The notes beneath the pieces were generated by a model. That model was given only the letters and a program-made list of their open reading frames with translations, was not told where the DNA came from and searched no databases. This document shows, in pieces, positions 43,880 through 52,993 of a DNA stretch of 64,000 nt (position 1 is the first letter of the stretch; each line of letters starts with the position of its first letter). The DNA comes from PLGF01 sp052139695. Its GTDB lineage: Bacteria > Verrucomicrobiota > Verrucomicrobiia > Limisphaerales > Palsa-1400. The translations under genes were made by a program, and so were the position numbers. The stretch spans positions 1 through 64,000 of the forward strand of contig JBKQWF010000306.1 in assembly GCA_052139695.1 (NCBI GenBank). The letters run 5' to 3'.

Positions 43880-45524
43880 AGGGCACGCCGTCCGGGCATT
43901 TGGGCAGACCAAAGTAGCTGCTCACCAAAACATCCAACTGTTCGTGACGCTCGTCCAGCCGCAATGTCTCAAGAGTCTTCAACTGGCCGGTCAGTTTCTC
44001 GACTTCATCGGCGCTCAAATCCGGTAAATGCGGACAGGGCAAAGCTTCGACGTCCTTTGGTTCTAACTTATTGAGCCCGTCTCCATAGAACCGGTTCACT
44101 TGCGCGAACGCGAATCGACCCCATGTGCTGTTGAGGAAAAGAGTAAGCAGCGCAATGAAATGGTTTTGTTGTGATTTCACGTAGAGGCCGTGAAAACAGG
44201 TGAGGTTCCTGGCCCGTGAGGCGTTAAGAATGAATTTCGGGCTCTCCCTGGAGAATACGGCAACCCAGATATCGGCCACCGCCCGGTTTTCTGGCAAATA
44301 CCAGATAGGGCGGTGGCTCGGCAGATGGCGCCGCGGGATGCCCAGGCGTTCACCGATTTTAAGATAGTTTTCAAGACTGCTGCCGCTATGCCGGGGATTC
44401 AGTAAATAACATTTTCGATCAGAAGACGCGAGCGCGGAAAAATTCTCGGACGTAAACAACAAGCCGCTGGCGTCGCTCGCCCTTGTTATGCAGGGCTCCG
44501 CATCCGACAGGTCAAGCTTGTTTCGCGCCAATTCAGACTTGGAGAGGCAAAAGAAATCATTTCCTCCAGTGGCAATTCCACGCCGGCAATTAAAGAAATC
44601 TCCAACGACGTTGGGAAGATATCGTGATCGGTTGGCCACGTCTCCATTTAGTAGAATGTTAAGCCATTTGCCGCCGGGCTCGAACGCATCAAGGTCGTGC
44701 CGCGTCGTGTTGTGACCATTCGGGGCCTCATTTATAATGGCCTGGAGGAACGTCTCCGCTTCTTCTAAAGAATCAACTTTAACAATCTTCGCGGAAGCAG
44801 ACTTCGGGCGGCCTCTCTCGAGGAAAATGATCGCACTGGTTGTCAGGGTCTGACCAAAAAGGTTCAGCGTCGGATTGAACACGATCATCCCCGGTGGCCG
44901 CATCACATTGCAAAGACGATCTTTTATCTCCGTGCCAAAATTCGCATTAAGAAATTCGGCGGGAGTAATGACCGCGGCGCGACCATGAAGCGCCAGGTCT
45001 TTCCAGATTTTGAGCAGGAAGAGGCAGTAGAGGTTGGTCAGGCGGTCGAGAGGAGTGCCAAAGGATTCCTCAAAGGTTTGCCAAGTTCCTTCCGAATATG
45101 CCAGACGATGCGCTTTGACATAGGGCGGGTTTGCAATAATCCCTTGAAACTGGCCAGCCTCTGCGAGGAGATAATCGGCCAGGATAAGTTTTGTCCCATA
45201 AGGCGCGGCGCTTTTTGCTCGGAGAAGGGTTGGTTGGTCTCGTTCAACTCCAACGAATTTTGCGTGGCGATGGAGGCGATGGCACTCGTGCAGGAGACTC
45301 CCCAGCCCGGCAGCAGGATCGAGCACGGTGGCCGGTTTTAACGACACCACCCACCGCGCCATTAATTGCGCGATAGGCCGGGGAGTTGGAACCTGTCCGA
45401 GAGACTTTGTTTCACATTTCCACACAGCCGCATCCGTGTGCGGGTCTGTTCCGCCACACGCCGTTTCAACAACCAGCGGTTCCGAGAAGAGAGAGAGAAA
45501 ACTTTGGCTTTCGCGGACTTTCAT
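43869..45524 (-). CDS. Type II N6-adenine DNA methyltransferase
   Basis: 551 residues, gamma-class: motif I VLDPAAGLGSLLHECHRL and motif IV FQGIIANPPYVKAHRLAY. The C-terminal part (EKLTGQLKTLETLRLDERHEQLDVLVSSYFGLP) is a helical target-recognition end. It protects host DNA against the convergent endonuclease. A near-perfect copy of the operator palindrome stands 18-30 bases upstream of its start, which suggests control by the C protein. Confidence 0.88.
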   Translation of the reverse strand: MKVRESQSFLSLFSEPLVVETACGGTDPHTDAAVWKCETKSLGQVPTPRPIAQLMARWVVSLKPATVLDPAAGLGSLLHECHRLHRHAKFVGVERDQPTLLRAKSAAPYGTKLILADYLLAEAGQFQGIIANPPYVKAHRLAYSEGTWQTFEESFGTPLDRLTNLYCLFLLKIWKDLALHGRAAVITPAEFLNANFGTEIKDRLCNVMRPPGMIVFNPTLNLFGQTLTTSAIIFLERGRPKSASAKIVKVDSLEEAETFLQAIINEAPNGHNTTRHDLDAFEPGGKWLNILLNGDVANRSRYLPNVVGDFFNCRRGIATGGNDFFCLSKSELARNKLDLSDAEPCITRASDASGLLFTSENFSALASSDRKCYLLNPRHSGSSLENYLKIGERLGIPRRHLPSHRPIWYLPENRAVADIWVAVFSRESPKFILNASRARNLTCFHGLYVKSQQNHFIALLTLFLNSTWGRFAFAQVNRFYGDGLNKLEPKDVEALPCPHLPDLSADEVEKLTGQLKTLETLRLDERHEQLDVLVSSYFGLPKCPDGVPFSD

Positions 45525-45541
45525 CAGGCAGCATCCTGACC

Positions 45542-45554
45542 GCAGTTAAACTAC
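45542..45554 (-). promoter_or_regulatory. Candidate C-protein operator before the methyltransferase
   Basis: Read on the minus strand GTAGTTTAACTGC, 12 of 13 positions of the palindrome GTAGTTWAACTAC found twice before the C-protein gene. Lies 18 bases upstream of the methyltransferase ATG. Confidence 0.5.
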
Positions 45555-45652
45555 GTATCAAGCTTTTCCAGATTCATGAGCTTTCCGCCTTTCCGCGAAG
45601 CGAGATGAATATGTTTGAACTACAATAGGACGACTTGAATCTGCCGACAAAC

Positions 45653-46384
45653 TCAGTACTTCAGCACCTTGCTCAAAAAGGCCCGCGTTTCCGGGGCGGC
45701 GGGGGAATCGAATAATCGCTCTACGGGGCCGTGCTCAAGAATGCGGCCATCGGCGAGAAAGGCGGCGCGGCCGGTGATCTTTCGGGCGAAGCCCATCTCG
45801 TGGGTGACAAGAATAAAATCGCGCCCTTCCTCGCGCAGCTCGGCAATCACGTCCAGAACTTCGGCGGTCATTTCCGGGTCCAGCGCGGAGGTCGGCTCGT
45901 CGAGGAGAAGCAGGCGCGGTTTGCCGGAAATGGCGCGGGCCAGCGCCACCCGCTGCCGCTGGCCGCCGGAAAGTTCCGCCGGGCGTTTGTCCGCCTGCGC
46001 CTCCAACCGGAACCGGGCCAGCAGTTGGCGGCCTATGTCCTCCGCTTCCCGCGCGGAATGGCCCCGCACCTGGATCAACGGCATCGTGAGGTTTTGCAGC
46101 GCGGATAAATGCGGAAACAGATTAAACGCCTGGAACACCGTCCCGATGGACCGCCGATGGCGCACCAGCGGCTCTTCCTCGAAGATCACCGGCTCGCCGT
46201 TGATCCGCAGTTCACCGGCATCAGGATGCTCCAATCCGCCAATGATGCGCAGCAAAGTCGATTTGCCGCCGCCAGAGGGGCCAATGAGCACCAGAGCGCG
46301 GGTCTCTGCCAAGTCGAGTGAGATGCCATCCAGGACGAGGTGGCCGCTAAAGCGTTTTACGATTTGGCGCAGATAGAGGTTCAT
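45653..46384 (-). CDS. Polar amino acid ABC transporter, ATP-binding subunit
   Basis: 243 residues in the GlnQ/HisP family: Walker A IGPSGGGKSTLL, signature LSGGQRQRVALARA, Walker B LLLLDEPTSALDPE and switch His in VTHEMGF. It powers import with the permease encoded ten bases upstream. Last gene of the six-gene operon 50721-45653. Confidence 0.93.
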   Translation of the reverse strand: MNLYLRQIVKRFSGHLVLDGISLDLAETRALVLIGPSGGGKSTLLRIIGGLEHPDAGELRINGEPVIFEEEPLVRHRRSIGTVFQAFNLFPHLSALQNLTMPLIQVRGHSAREAEDIGRQLLARFRLEAQADKRPAELSGGQRQRVALARAISGKPRLLLLDEPTSALDPEMTAEVLDVIAELREEGRDFILVTHEMGFARKITGRAAFLADGRILEHGPVERLFDSPAAPETRAFLSKVLKY

Positions 46385-46394
46385 CGGGCATCGA

Positions 46395-47195
46395 CTACGT
46401 CTCGAACCGGTGGCGCCCCTCCAAATGGCGGGTCCAGATGGAAATGGGCAACGTCAAGACCAAATATCCCACTGCCAGCGGCAAATAGCTTTCCAGGGTG
46501 CTAAACGTCATCGCGTTAATCGACTCGGCGTTCCAGGTGAATTCCGCGATGCCGATGATGGAGAGCAAGGAGGAGTCCTTGACCAGCGAGACGAACTGTC
46601 CGGCCAGCGGCGGCAGGGTTTGCCGAAGGGCTTGCGGAAAAATCACGTAACGGTAGGTCTGCCCCCGCGTCAACCCGATCGCTTTGGCCGATTCCAACTG
46701 CGAGCGCCCAATGCTTTCAATCCCGGCGCGGATGATTTCGGAAATATAAGCGCCGCTAAAAAGGGAAAGGGTTAAAACGCCGACGACATAGCGATCGTTG
46801 ACGCGGAAAGCCGCCGCCACCACGTAATAAAAGAACAGGATCTGCACCAGCAGCGGCGTGCCCCGGATGATCTCGACATAGATTTTCCCCAGATACCGCA
46901 AAGGCAGGAAAGGACTCCGTTGCGCCAGCGCCGAGCACAGGCCAATCACGGTGCTCAACACCAGGGAGACGGCGGAAATCCAAATCGTGTTGAGCCATCC
47001 TTGCAGGAACATGGCGCGATAAGAATACACGGAATCCCAATGGAGACCGTAAGTCAGCCGCGCAAAAGAAAAGCAGCAGACGAGCGAAACCGCCAGCAGG
47101 GCCAGGGCAAAATTAGCCGCTCGCACCCCGGCGGGCGGCGGAGGGCTTCCCGGATCGGATGGGGCAAAGAAAAAGCGCAACCAACGCACGTTCAA
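46395..47195 (-). CDS. Polar amino acid ABC transporter, permease subunit
   Basis: 266 residues, HisMQ type with about five membrane helices. The permease motif (YVEIIRGTPLLVQILFFYYV) and the EAA loop (ESAKAIGLTRGQTYRYVIFPQALRQTLPPLAGQFVSLVKDSSLLSIIG) are present. It overlaps the binding-protein gene by four bases. A single permease gene implies a homodimer. Confidence 0.93.
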   Translation of the reverse strand: MNVRWLRFFFAPSDPGSPPPPAGVRAANFALALLAVSLVCCFSFARLTYGLHWDSVYSYRAMFLQGWLNTIWISAVSLVLSTVIGLCSALAQRSPFLPLRYLGKIYVEIIRGTPLLVQILFFYYVVAAAFRVNDRYVVGVLTLSLFSGAYISEIIRAGIESIGRSQLESAKAIGLTRGQTYRYVIFPQALRQTLPPLAGQFVSLVKDSSLLSIIGIAEFTWNAESINAMTFSTLESYLPLAVGYLVLTLPISIWTRHLEGRHRFET

Positions 47196-47971
47196 AAGTA
47201 GAACGGATAGCCCAATTTTCTGAAAGCCTCTTTTTGCTCGCTCAAATAGCGGTCGCCTAGGCGGGTGAAGCCGCCGCCCGCCTTGTATTCCTTAAGAAAG
47301 CCGTTGACCTCTCGCAGCAGGTTCGTATCGTCGCGCCGCAGGCCAATGGCCCATGATTCCTGCTTGAAGGGCTCCAGGATGGGGCGGGTAGAGCCGGGGT
47401 TGCGCTGCCAATTCTCATAGGTGGAAATTTGGTCATAGACGAACGCGTCGGCTTTGCCTTGCACCACCTCCAGCACACAGGCGTCCTCCTTGTCCAGGAC
47501 CAGCACTTGCGCGCGTTTGAGATGGTTGACGGCGAAAAGATGGCCGGTCGTTCCCTTTTTGGCAACGACCACACGCCCGGGTTGGTCCGCGTCCGCGATG
47601 GATTGAATGGTGGAACCCTTCCCAACGAGCAGACAAAGGCCGGTATTTAAATAAGCGTCGGAGAAAGCAATCGCCTTGGCCCGTTCCGGCGTGGCCGTCA
47701 TCGAGGAAATGATGAGGTCGATCTTGCGCGTTTGCAGGGCGGGAATCAAACCGTCGAAGGCGAAGTTCTGGATTTCGATTTGACGCCCCAGATAGCTCCC
47801 CAGGTCGCGGGCCAAATCGACGCTCACGCCCGCGGGTTGCCCATGCGTGTCCGTCATCTCAAACGGCGGATAAGCCAGCTCCATCCCCACCACCAGCGGC
47901 GGCGGCGATTTGGGACCGCAACCCATAACGGCCCAGGCCAGCAAAATCGCAATGACCGCGGTCAGCCTCAT
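47192..47971 (-). CDS. Extracellular solute-binding protein, family 3, lipoprotein
   Basis: 259 residues. Lipoprotein signal MRLTAVIAILLAWAVMGCG (lipobox VMGC). The family 3 body begins LVVGMELAYPPFEMTDTHGQPAGVSVDLARDLG and continues IDLIISSMTATPERAKAIAFSDAY, the pattern of polar amino-acid binders. Specificity unknown; the neighbouring thiohistidine methyltransferase points to a histidine-like ligand. Starts three bases after the methyltransferase stop. Confidence 0.9.
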   Translation of the reverse strand: MRLTAVIAILLAWAVMGCGPKSPPPLVVGMELAYPPFEMTDTHGQPAGVSVDLARDLGSYLGRQIEIQNFAFDGLIPALQTRKIDLIISSMTATPERAKAIAFSDAYLNTGLCLLVGKGSTIQSIADADQPGRVVVAKKGTTGHLFAVNHLKRAQVLVLDKEDACVLEVVQGKADAFVYDQISTYENWQRNPGSTRPILEPFKQESWAIGLRRDDTNLLREVNGFLKEYKAGGGFTRLGDRYLSEQKEAFRKLGYPFYF

Positions 47972-47974
47972 AAT

Positions 47975-48736
47975 TCAACGCCGCAGCCAAACGCTGGCTT
48001 CGGCGACTCCGAGTTGAAACTTGCGTTCGTGTTCGCGGATCAGAAAAGGCAAATCGAGCCGCCGCGCGAGGCTGAAATGCGGGCGGAGAAGGCGGCGGAT
48101 GGCGGCAAAGGTCCGCGCGTCCCGGCCGCCGCGGCGGCATCCCCCCAGCCAGTGGGCGCGCGGGGTGTATTCCCGCAGCCAACTGTAAGGCGAGACGAGA
48201 ATCAATTGCCCGCCGCTTTTGAGCAGGCGCGGCAGGCCTTTCAAGCAAACCGCGGGATTGCCCAATCTGTCAATGAGATTTGACATCAAGACGACATCAA
48301 AGACCCCCAGGTCAGACGGCGGCCGTGTCGCGTCTCCCGTCATGAATTTGACCCGCCGCCGGTCAATCCCCGCGGGCACGACCGCCCGCGCCGTTTGGGT
48401 CAGTTCGCCCTCCACAATATAACGAAAGGAAAACGAGCCTTTGGCGCGCAAACTCCCGGCAATGTCGATGAACCGCCGCGAGGCGTCGATGCCGATCACT
48501 TCGGCGCAATGCCGTGCCAGCTCAAACGACGCCCGGCCCACCGCGCAACCGAGGTCCAGGGCCCGGGATGCAGCGGGCAGCCGTCTGGCATCCAGACATT
48601 CGCTCACACAACGAGGGACAAACTGCGCCGCTTCTCCCAGCGCCAGTCCCTTGGGCAGGCGCGGCTCCGGCTTCCCGTAATGCAGGATGAGGTATTCCGC
48701 CGCCGCCCGGTCGCTGTCGTAATAATTCTGCGGCAT
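47975..48736 (-). CDS. Stand-alone 4-mercaptohistidine N1-methyltransferase (OvoA C-terminal type)
   Basis: 253-residue SAM methyltransferase resembling the last domain of OvoA, which methylates the thiol-histidine ring to make ovothiol A. Characteristic words are MPQNYYDSDRAAAEYLILHYG, ALDLGCAVGRASFELAR (motif I), DLGVFDVVLMSNLIDRL, SPYSWLREYTPRAHWLGG and IREHERKFQLGVAEASVW. The sulfoxide-synthase part of OvoA is absent here, and no EgtB-like gene is in the window, so the substrate must come from elsewhere or by import. It lies between an M29 peptidase and the transporter genes, 3 and 12 bases apart. Confidence 0.78.
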   Translation of the reverse strand: MPQNYYDSDRAAAEYLILHYGKPEPRLPKGLALGEAAQFVPRCVSECLDARRLPAASRALDLGCAVGRASFELARHCAEVIGIDASRRFIDIAGSLRAKGSFSFRYIVEGELTQTARAVVPAGIDRRRVKFMTGDATRPPSDLGVFDVVLMSNLIDRLGNPAVCLKGLPRLLKSGGQLILVSPYSWLREYTPRAHWLGGCRRGGRDARTFAAIRRLLRPHFSLARRLDLPFLIREHERKFQLGVAEASVWLRR

Positions 48737-48748
48737 CCGTTCGGGGTG

Positions 48749-49891
48749 TCAGTCCAGCAGATGGCGCAAATAGGCGGAGGGTTGAAAATTTTCGATGACC
48801 ACTTCGGTCTTGCCGTCGCGGTACATGCGGGCTTGCGTCACCCGGATCTCCGGCGTTTTCGTCGGAGAAAAGAGAATGTCGTCGTGCGTCGCGTTTTTCG
48901 CGTTGGCGAATTTATCCGGCGTCAAATGGCCGCCGAGATGATCGCTCCGTCCGGTCGCGACGTGGAGTGTGCCGAGGATCTTTTCATCCTGAATATCGCG
49001 GCCCGAGGGCGGCAATTCCTGCGTGCCGAAGCCTAATTCGCCAATTTCGCCCGTCGCGGGGTCCGAGCCCAGCTTGCGCATGTGTTCCTCAATGACTTTC
49101 GCGTCGCCGCGGAGCAAGCCTGCGCTCTGCACGCGTCCGCCGGCCACCTGCATGAGCCCAATGGTGCCATCCTCATAACGCAACGGAAACTCCCCTTCGG
49201 CGCCATGCGGCACAAAATAAACTTCGCCGGCCGGCAAATTGGCCACGTCCGGTTTTTCCCCGCGGCAAAGGCCGTGGCTTTTCTGCGCTTCCTGCCGCGC
49301 GCAATCCAGCTTCAGCCGACAGGTGCGGCCCAGAACTTCAAAGTCAATTTCAAAGCCATCCGCCTTGGTCAGCCCAAGACGGAGTTTCTCAGCCACACGG
49401 CTGACCTCATCATAATCGACCGCCAGACCGGTGCGCAGAATAATGTCGTTCAACCCGTGCAAGGTTGCGCCGCGGAACCCGTACTTTTTCGCGAAGGCCG
49501 TCAGCGGGGCGGTGGCGGAGAAGGTCGAGAGGCAGAGGAAAATATTGTACTTGGAATAAACATCGCGCTCGAGATTGACCTCGCGCCCCGCCGTGTCAAC
49601 GGCTTCGGCCGGCAAATCCAAATTGCTTCCGCCCGTAACCTGATAGGCAAAGAGATCGCCCCCAGCCAGTTTCAACTCGGCCAGCCCGCCCTTCTTCAAT
49701 CCTTCATAAAAGACCTCGTGCGCCAGCCGCTGGACGCTGAGAGTCTTGTCGCGCAAAAAGCCGAAATCTTTGGCCATTTGCGGCTCGGGCAAGTCAATTA
49801 AAAGGGCGACGCGCTCACCCGGTTTGGGCGCGAAAACCGTCCGCAAAAGGCGGGTCAGGCTGAACGGCGGAAATAGACGACGATTATCCAT
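48749..49891 (-). CDS. M29-type (aminopeptidase T-like) metallopeptidase
   Basis: 380 residues. Family M29-like blocks are NLPAGEVYFVPHGAEGEFP, IGELGFGTQ, ILGTLHVATGRSDHLGG and NATHDDILFSP, which supply Glu, His and Asp metal ligands. Such enzymes trim N-terminal residues from peptides in the cytoplasm. The N-terminal ~120 residues are less typical. It starts 29 bases after the PHP gene in the same operon. Confidence 0.72.
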   Translation of the reverse strand: MDNRRLFPPFSLTRLLRTVFAPKPGERVALLIDLPEPQMAKDFGFLRDKTLSVQRLAHEVFYEGLKKGGLAELKLAGGDLFAYQVTGGSNLDLPAEAVDTAGREVNLERDVYSKYNIFLCLSTFSATAPLTAFAKKYGFRGATLHGLNDIILRTGLAVDYDEVSRVAEKLRLGLTKADGFEIDFEVLGRTCRLKLDCARQEAQKSHGLCRGEKPDVANLPAGEVYFVPHGAEGEFPLRYEDGTIGLMQVAGGRVQSAGLLRGDAKVIEEHMRKLGSDPATGEIGELGFGTQELPPSGRDIQDEKILGTLHVATGRSDHLGGHLTPDKFANAKNATHDDILFSPTKTPEIRVTQARMYRDGKTEVVIENFQPSAYLRHLLD

Positions 49892-49920
49892 GTCAAAATT
49901 TTACAGCAGAATTGGAGAAT

Positions 49921-50721
49921 TTAAAGGCGGGTTTCGCTTCGCCGCCGCTGATGGAAACGGCAGGTGTGGGTATAGCCGGCCGCGCGCGCCAAATCCAGGG
50001 CCGCCGCAAACGCGCTTCCCACCTCGCCAGGGGCATGCGCATCCGAGCCGAAGGTAATAGGGATTTTCGCGCCCGCCGCCATTTCCACCAAGGCCCGGCA
50101 TGGGTAGATTTCCTTGCAGTCCTTGCGCAGGCCGGCGGTATTCAATTCCATCGCCACCCCGGCTCGGGCCGCTTTTTCGACGAAACCTCGAAAGAGCGGC
50201 GTCACGTCCTGTTTGGGGTAAATGTTGAATTTTTTCGGCAAATCGGCGTGGCCAATAATCTCGAAGAGTTCCGATTCCGTGGCCATGCCCAGACGGTCGA
50301 AATAGACCTTCCAGACATCGAACGGGTCCCGCTCGGCCCACTGGCGAATCTCCTCCGGATTATCCAGCGCCCATGAATCCGACACGTAATGGACGGAGCC
50401 AATGAAATAATCCCAAGGATGACGCGCCGCCAAATCCTTGATCCAGCTTTCGTGTCCCGGCAAATAATCCACTTCCAGCGCCAATTTGATGGTCAGGGCG
50501 GGAAAGTCCTTTTGCGCGCGGCGCACTTTTTCGACGTATTCGTCCAACTGATCCAGGCGCATGCGCCAGTTATCGAAGTCGTCCCGCCGCATCGGAGAAT
50601 GGTCGGAGAACCCGATTTCCTCCAGTCCCACAGCCACCGCGCGGGCGGCGTATTCCACCGGTTCGCCCTGGGCATGGCGGCACAGGGGCGTGTGCATGTG
50701 ATAATCGGCCGGCCACTTCAT
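49921..50721 (-). CDS. PHP-domain phosphatase, histidinol-phosphatase-like
   Basis: 266 residues from ATG 50721 (MKWPADYHMHTPLCRHAQGEP). PHP motif HxH is present (YHMHTPLCRH), followed by GFSDHSPM, ALEVDYLPGHE, IGSVHYV, IIGHADLPKKF, AMELNTAGLR and TFGSDAHAPGEVG, all metal ligands of the HisK-type phosphatase. Histidinol-phosphate is the family substrate, so this could provide histidine or a related compound. First gene of the six-gene operon. Confidence 0.85.
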   Translation of the reverse strand: MKWPADYHMHTPLCRHAQGEPVEYAARAVAVGLEEIGFSDHSPMRRDDFDNWRMRLDQLDEYVEKVRRAQKDFPALTIKLALEVDYLPGHESWIKDLAARHPWDYFIGSVHYVSDSWALDNPEEIRQWAERDPFDVWKVYFDRLGMATESELFEIIGHADLPKKFNIYPKQDVTPLFRGFVEKAARAGVAMELNTAGLRKDCKEIYPCRALVEMAAGAKIPITFGSDAHAPGEVGSAFAAALDLARAAGYTHTCRFHQRRRSETRL

Positions 50722-50807
50722 GGTCTCAATCTCCAATGGCTCTGGCAAATTGTCGAATAAAAAACTGGCGGTTCAACCAAAGCTCGGTAGAAGAGAATTC
50801 TTCGCTC

Positions 50808-50825
50808 GGCAGGGGCGTCCCTGCC
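50808..50825. repeat. Small hairpin with GGCAGGG/CCCTGCC arms
   Basis: GGCAGGG and CCCTGCC flank a four-base loop (GCGT). The arms equal the outer arms of the element at 23221-23275, so this may be a reduced copy. It lies between the PHP gene and the second oxidoreductase and could also act as a terminator for the latter. Confidence 0.5.
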
Positions 50826-50850
50826 TGTCGTGACTTGGTGGAGTCCCAGA

Positions 50851-52095
50851 TTACACTTTTAACCCTTTGAGATTGGCTTCCAATTTCTCGTTGGCCTTGA
50901 GCAATTCGTCCCAGGTCACTTCGGCGCGGCGGTAAGCGGCGGTGCGGCCGAGGATCGTCGTGAGGTTGCTGCGGACGCTGGGCGGAACGGTGAGGTTGGA
51001 ATAATCGGCGGCCGAGATGGCTTTATGGAACGCCGCGATATTATAGACCGCCCCGTCCGTGTAGAGGTTCGTCATCGTGCCGCCGTTGTAGGCGTCGTCG
51101 CACAGGACTTTGACCACTCCGAAATAATGGGTGTCAATCACCCCTGTCTCGCCATAGACGCGGCAGCAGATATCCTCCCAGAATTTGCCGGCTTGCTTGG
51201 AATTGAAAGTAATCCGCGCGTCCTTGGGATAATCAAAGATCACGGAAAAATTATCGCACACGCCGTTCTCCAAAGGCGGGCGGGTGCGTCCGCATTCCCC
51301 ATAGGCCCGCAACGGCGCCGCGTCCATGATCCAGGAGGCCACGTCGATCGCGTGAATGTTCTGTTCGGTGATGATGTCGCCGGACAAGGTGCGATCGCAG
51401 CCCCAGCAACGAACGCGCATTTCATTGTCCTCCGGTTTTTCGCGGATCCGGGCATCGTTTGGGCCAAAGATGTCGCTCGTTTCGTAGCTGGCTTCGCCGG
51501 AAACGATTTTCCCTATGCCGCCGGAATGGACCAGGCGCACCGCCTCCTGATAAGAAGGATGCGCGCGCGTTTGGAAATCGACGAGGAAAACCTGATTTTT
51601 CTCCGTGGCCTTGCGCCCGCTGGCCTCGATGCTTTGGCAGCCCGGCACATCTACCGCGATCGGCTTGGCGCAATAGACGTGTTTGCCGGCTTCGCCGGCG
51701 GCGGCGGCTTGTTCCGGGTGAAAATAGGGCGGCGAGATGATCACGACCGCGTCGAGCTTCTCCTCCAGCAGGCGCTTGTAGGCGGAGAGCCCGGTAAAGC
51801 GGCGGGACTTGTCCACTTGAAATTTTTCCCCGGCGCTGTCAACGCGGTCCTGAAAATAGTCCGCCAAGGCCACCAGGTTATAATGTCCATCCTTCAGAAA
51901 GAGATCGGCAATCCATGTGCCGCGTCCGCCGCAGCCGATAAGGCCAATATTGACTTTGGCCTCGCTCTCCGCCGCGCGGAGCGTGGGGGAAGCGACCGCC
52001 AGGGACAAGGCCGAAGCCCCGGCCGTGGCCAGAAACTGGCGGCGGGAAACGTTAAAAGAATGGGGAATAGAGGAGATGTTATGGATCTTGTTCAT
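50851..52095 (-). CDS. Tat-exported Gfo/Idh/MocA family oxidoreductase
   Basis: 414 residues with a twin-arginine signal (NVSRRQFLATAGASALSLAVASPTLRA). Rossmann motif VNIGLIGCGGRGTW, EKP-equivalent HVYCAKPIAVDV (Ala for Glu), and GDIITEQNIHAIDVASWIM with the family His. It is related to but clearly different from the 40697-42115 protein. Eleven bases upstream lies the TIM-barrel isomerase gene, giving a likely sugar-processing pair. Confidence 0.87.
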   Translation of the reverse strand: MNKIHNISSIPHSFNVSRRQFLATAGASALSLAVASPTLRAAESEAKVNIGLIGCGGRGTWIADLFLKDGHYNLVALADYFQDRVDSAGEKFQVDKSRRFTGLSAYKRLLEEKLDAVVIISPPYFHPEQAAAAGEAGKHVYCAKPIAVDVPGCQSIEASGRKATEKNQVFLVDFQTRAHPSYQEAVRLVHSGGIGKIVSGEASYETSDIFGPNDARIREKPEDNEMRVRCWGCDRTLSGDIITEQNIHAIDVASWIMDAAPLRAYGECGRTRPPLENGVCDNFSVIFDYPKDARITFNSKQAGKFWEDICCRVYGETGVIDTHYFGVVKVLCDDAYNGGTMTNLYTDGAVYNIAAFHKAISAADYSNLTVPPSVRSNLTTILGRTAAYRRAEVTWDELLKANEKLEANLKGLKV

Positions 52096-52105
52096 AAGTT
52101 TGAAT

Positions 52106-52993
52106 TCATGCGGGGAAGATGCCTTTGAGAAATTTCAAATCGGCGCGATAATCTTCCACCAGCGAATGCGGGGCCGCGGCCTCGATTTGAATCCAGCCGC
52201 GGTAATCAATGTCATCCATTGCCTGGCGGACCTTGTGGAAATCAATCCGCCCCTGGCCCAGCATATAATTGCCGTCCTTGGCGTGGAACTCGCAAATCTG
52301 TCCTTTGAGCATCCGAATTTCCGAATAAATATCGTAACCTTTGTCAGTAGAATTGCCCACATCGTAATAGACCCGCACGGCGGGGGAGCCCACGCGCTGG
52401 ATAATGTCCAGGTTCTCCGGCGCGCTGAGGTAATTCTCCAAGCCAAGAATCACGCCCGCCTTTTCCGCGCGGGGCGCGAACTCCTGGAGCAATTCGACCG
52501 TCATATCGACTCCTGCTTTGTCACCCTTGAGTTCGCCATGATAAAACTCCGCCACGAGGATGACGCGGACGCCCAGGGCGCGTGCCACCTCGATGGAATC
52601 GAGCAGCCAAATCGTCGCCCGCGGGTCGCTTTTGAGCGGGATTTCGTTAAGCTTGGCCAGCGCCAGCGAGGAAACGGCCAAGCCGTTTTGACGGGCGGCG
52701 CTCAAATAGGCCTGTTGCACCGCCGGCTGGCGCAGATGCATGTGGTCGCTAAGGTTGCCGAGATCGACCTGCACGCCATCGAGGCCAATTTCTTTGGCCA
52801 GATCAAAACAGGTCGGGTCCGTTTTGCCCAAAGACCATTCCGGAGCGCCGATCTTGAACCCGCGCTCTCCCGGCGCGGCCCAAAGCGGAGAGAGACGGGG
52901 AGCGAGCGCCAGAGCCGCGGCAACCTTTGCGACGCGTCCAATCATTTGGCGGCGGGTGGATTTGGCGAAGGGACCTGTCAATGAAATATTCAT
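52106..52993 (-). CDS. Exported sugar phosphate isomerase/epimerase-like TIM-barrel protein
   Basis: 295 residues from ATG 52993; a Tat-like signal (STRRQMIGRVAKVAAALALAPRLSPLWA) begins the protein. The xylose-isomerase-like barrel has WSLGKTDPTCFDLAKEIGLDGVQVDLGNL, GLENYLS (metal Glu), YYDVGNST (Asp) and ICEFHAKDG (His), ending in WIQIEAA (Glu). Such pairs with Gfo/Idh/MocA enzymes are common in PVC bacteria and act on sugars or inositol-like compounds. Confidence 0.85.
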   Translation of the reverse strand: MNISLTGPFAKSTRRQMIGRVAKVAAALALAPRLSPLWAAPGERGFKIGAPEWSLGKTDPTCFDLAKEIGLDGVQVDLGNLSDHMHLRQPAVQQAYLSAARQNGLAVSSLALAKLNEIPLKSDPRATIWLLDSIEVARALGVRVILVAEFYHGELKGDKAGVDMTVELLQEFAPRAEKAGVILGLENYLSAPENLDIIQRVGSPAVRVYYDVGNSTDKGYDIYSEIRMLKGQICEFHAKDGNYMLGQGRIDFHKVRQAMDDIDYRGWIQIEAAAPHSLVEDYRADLKFLKGIFPA

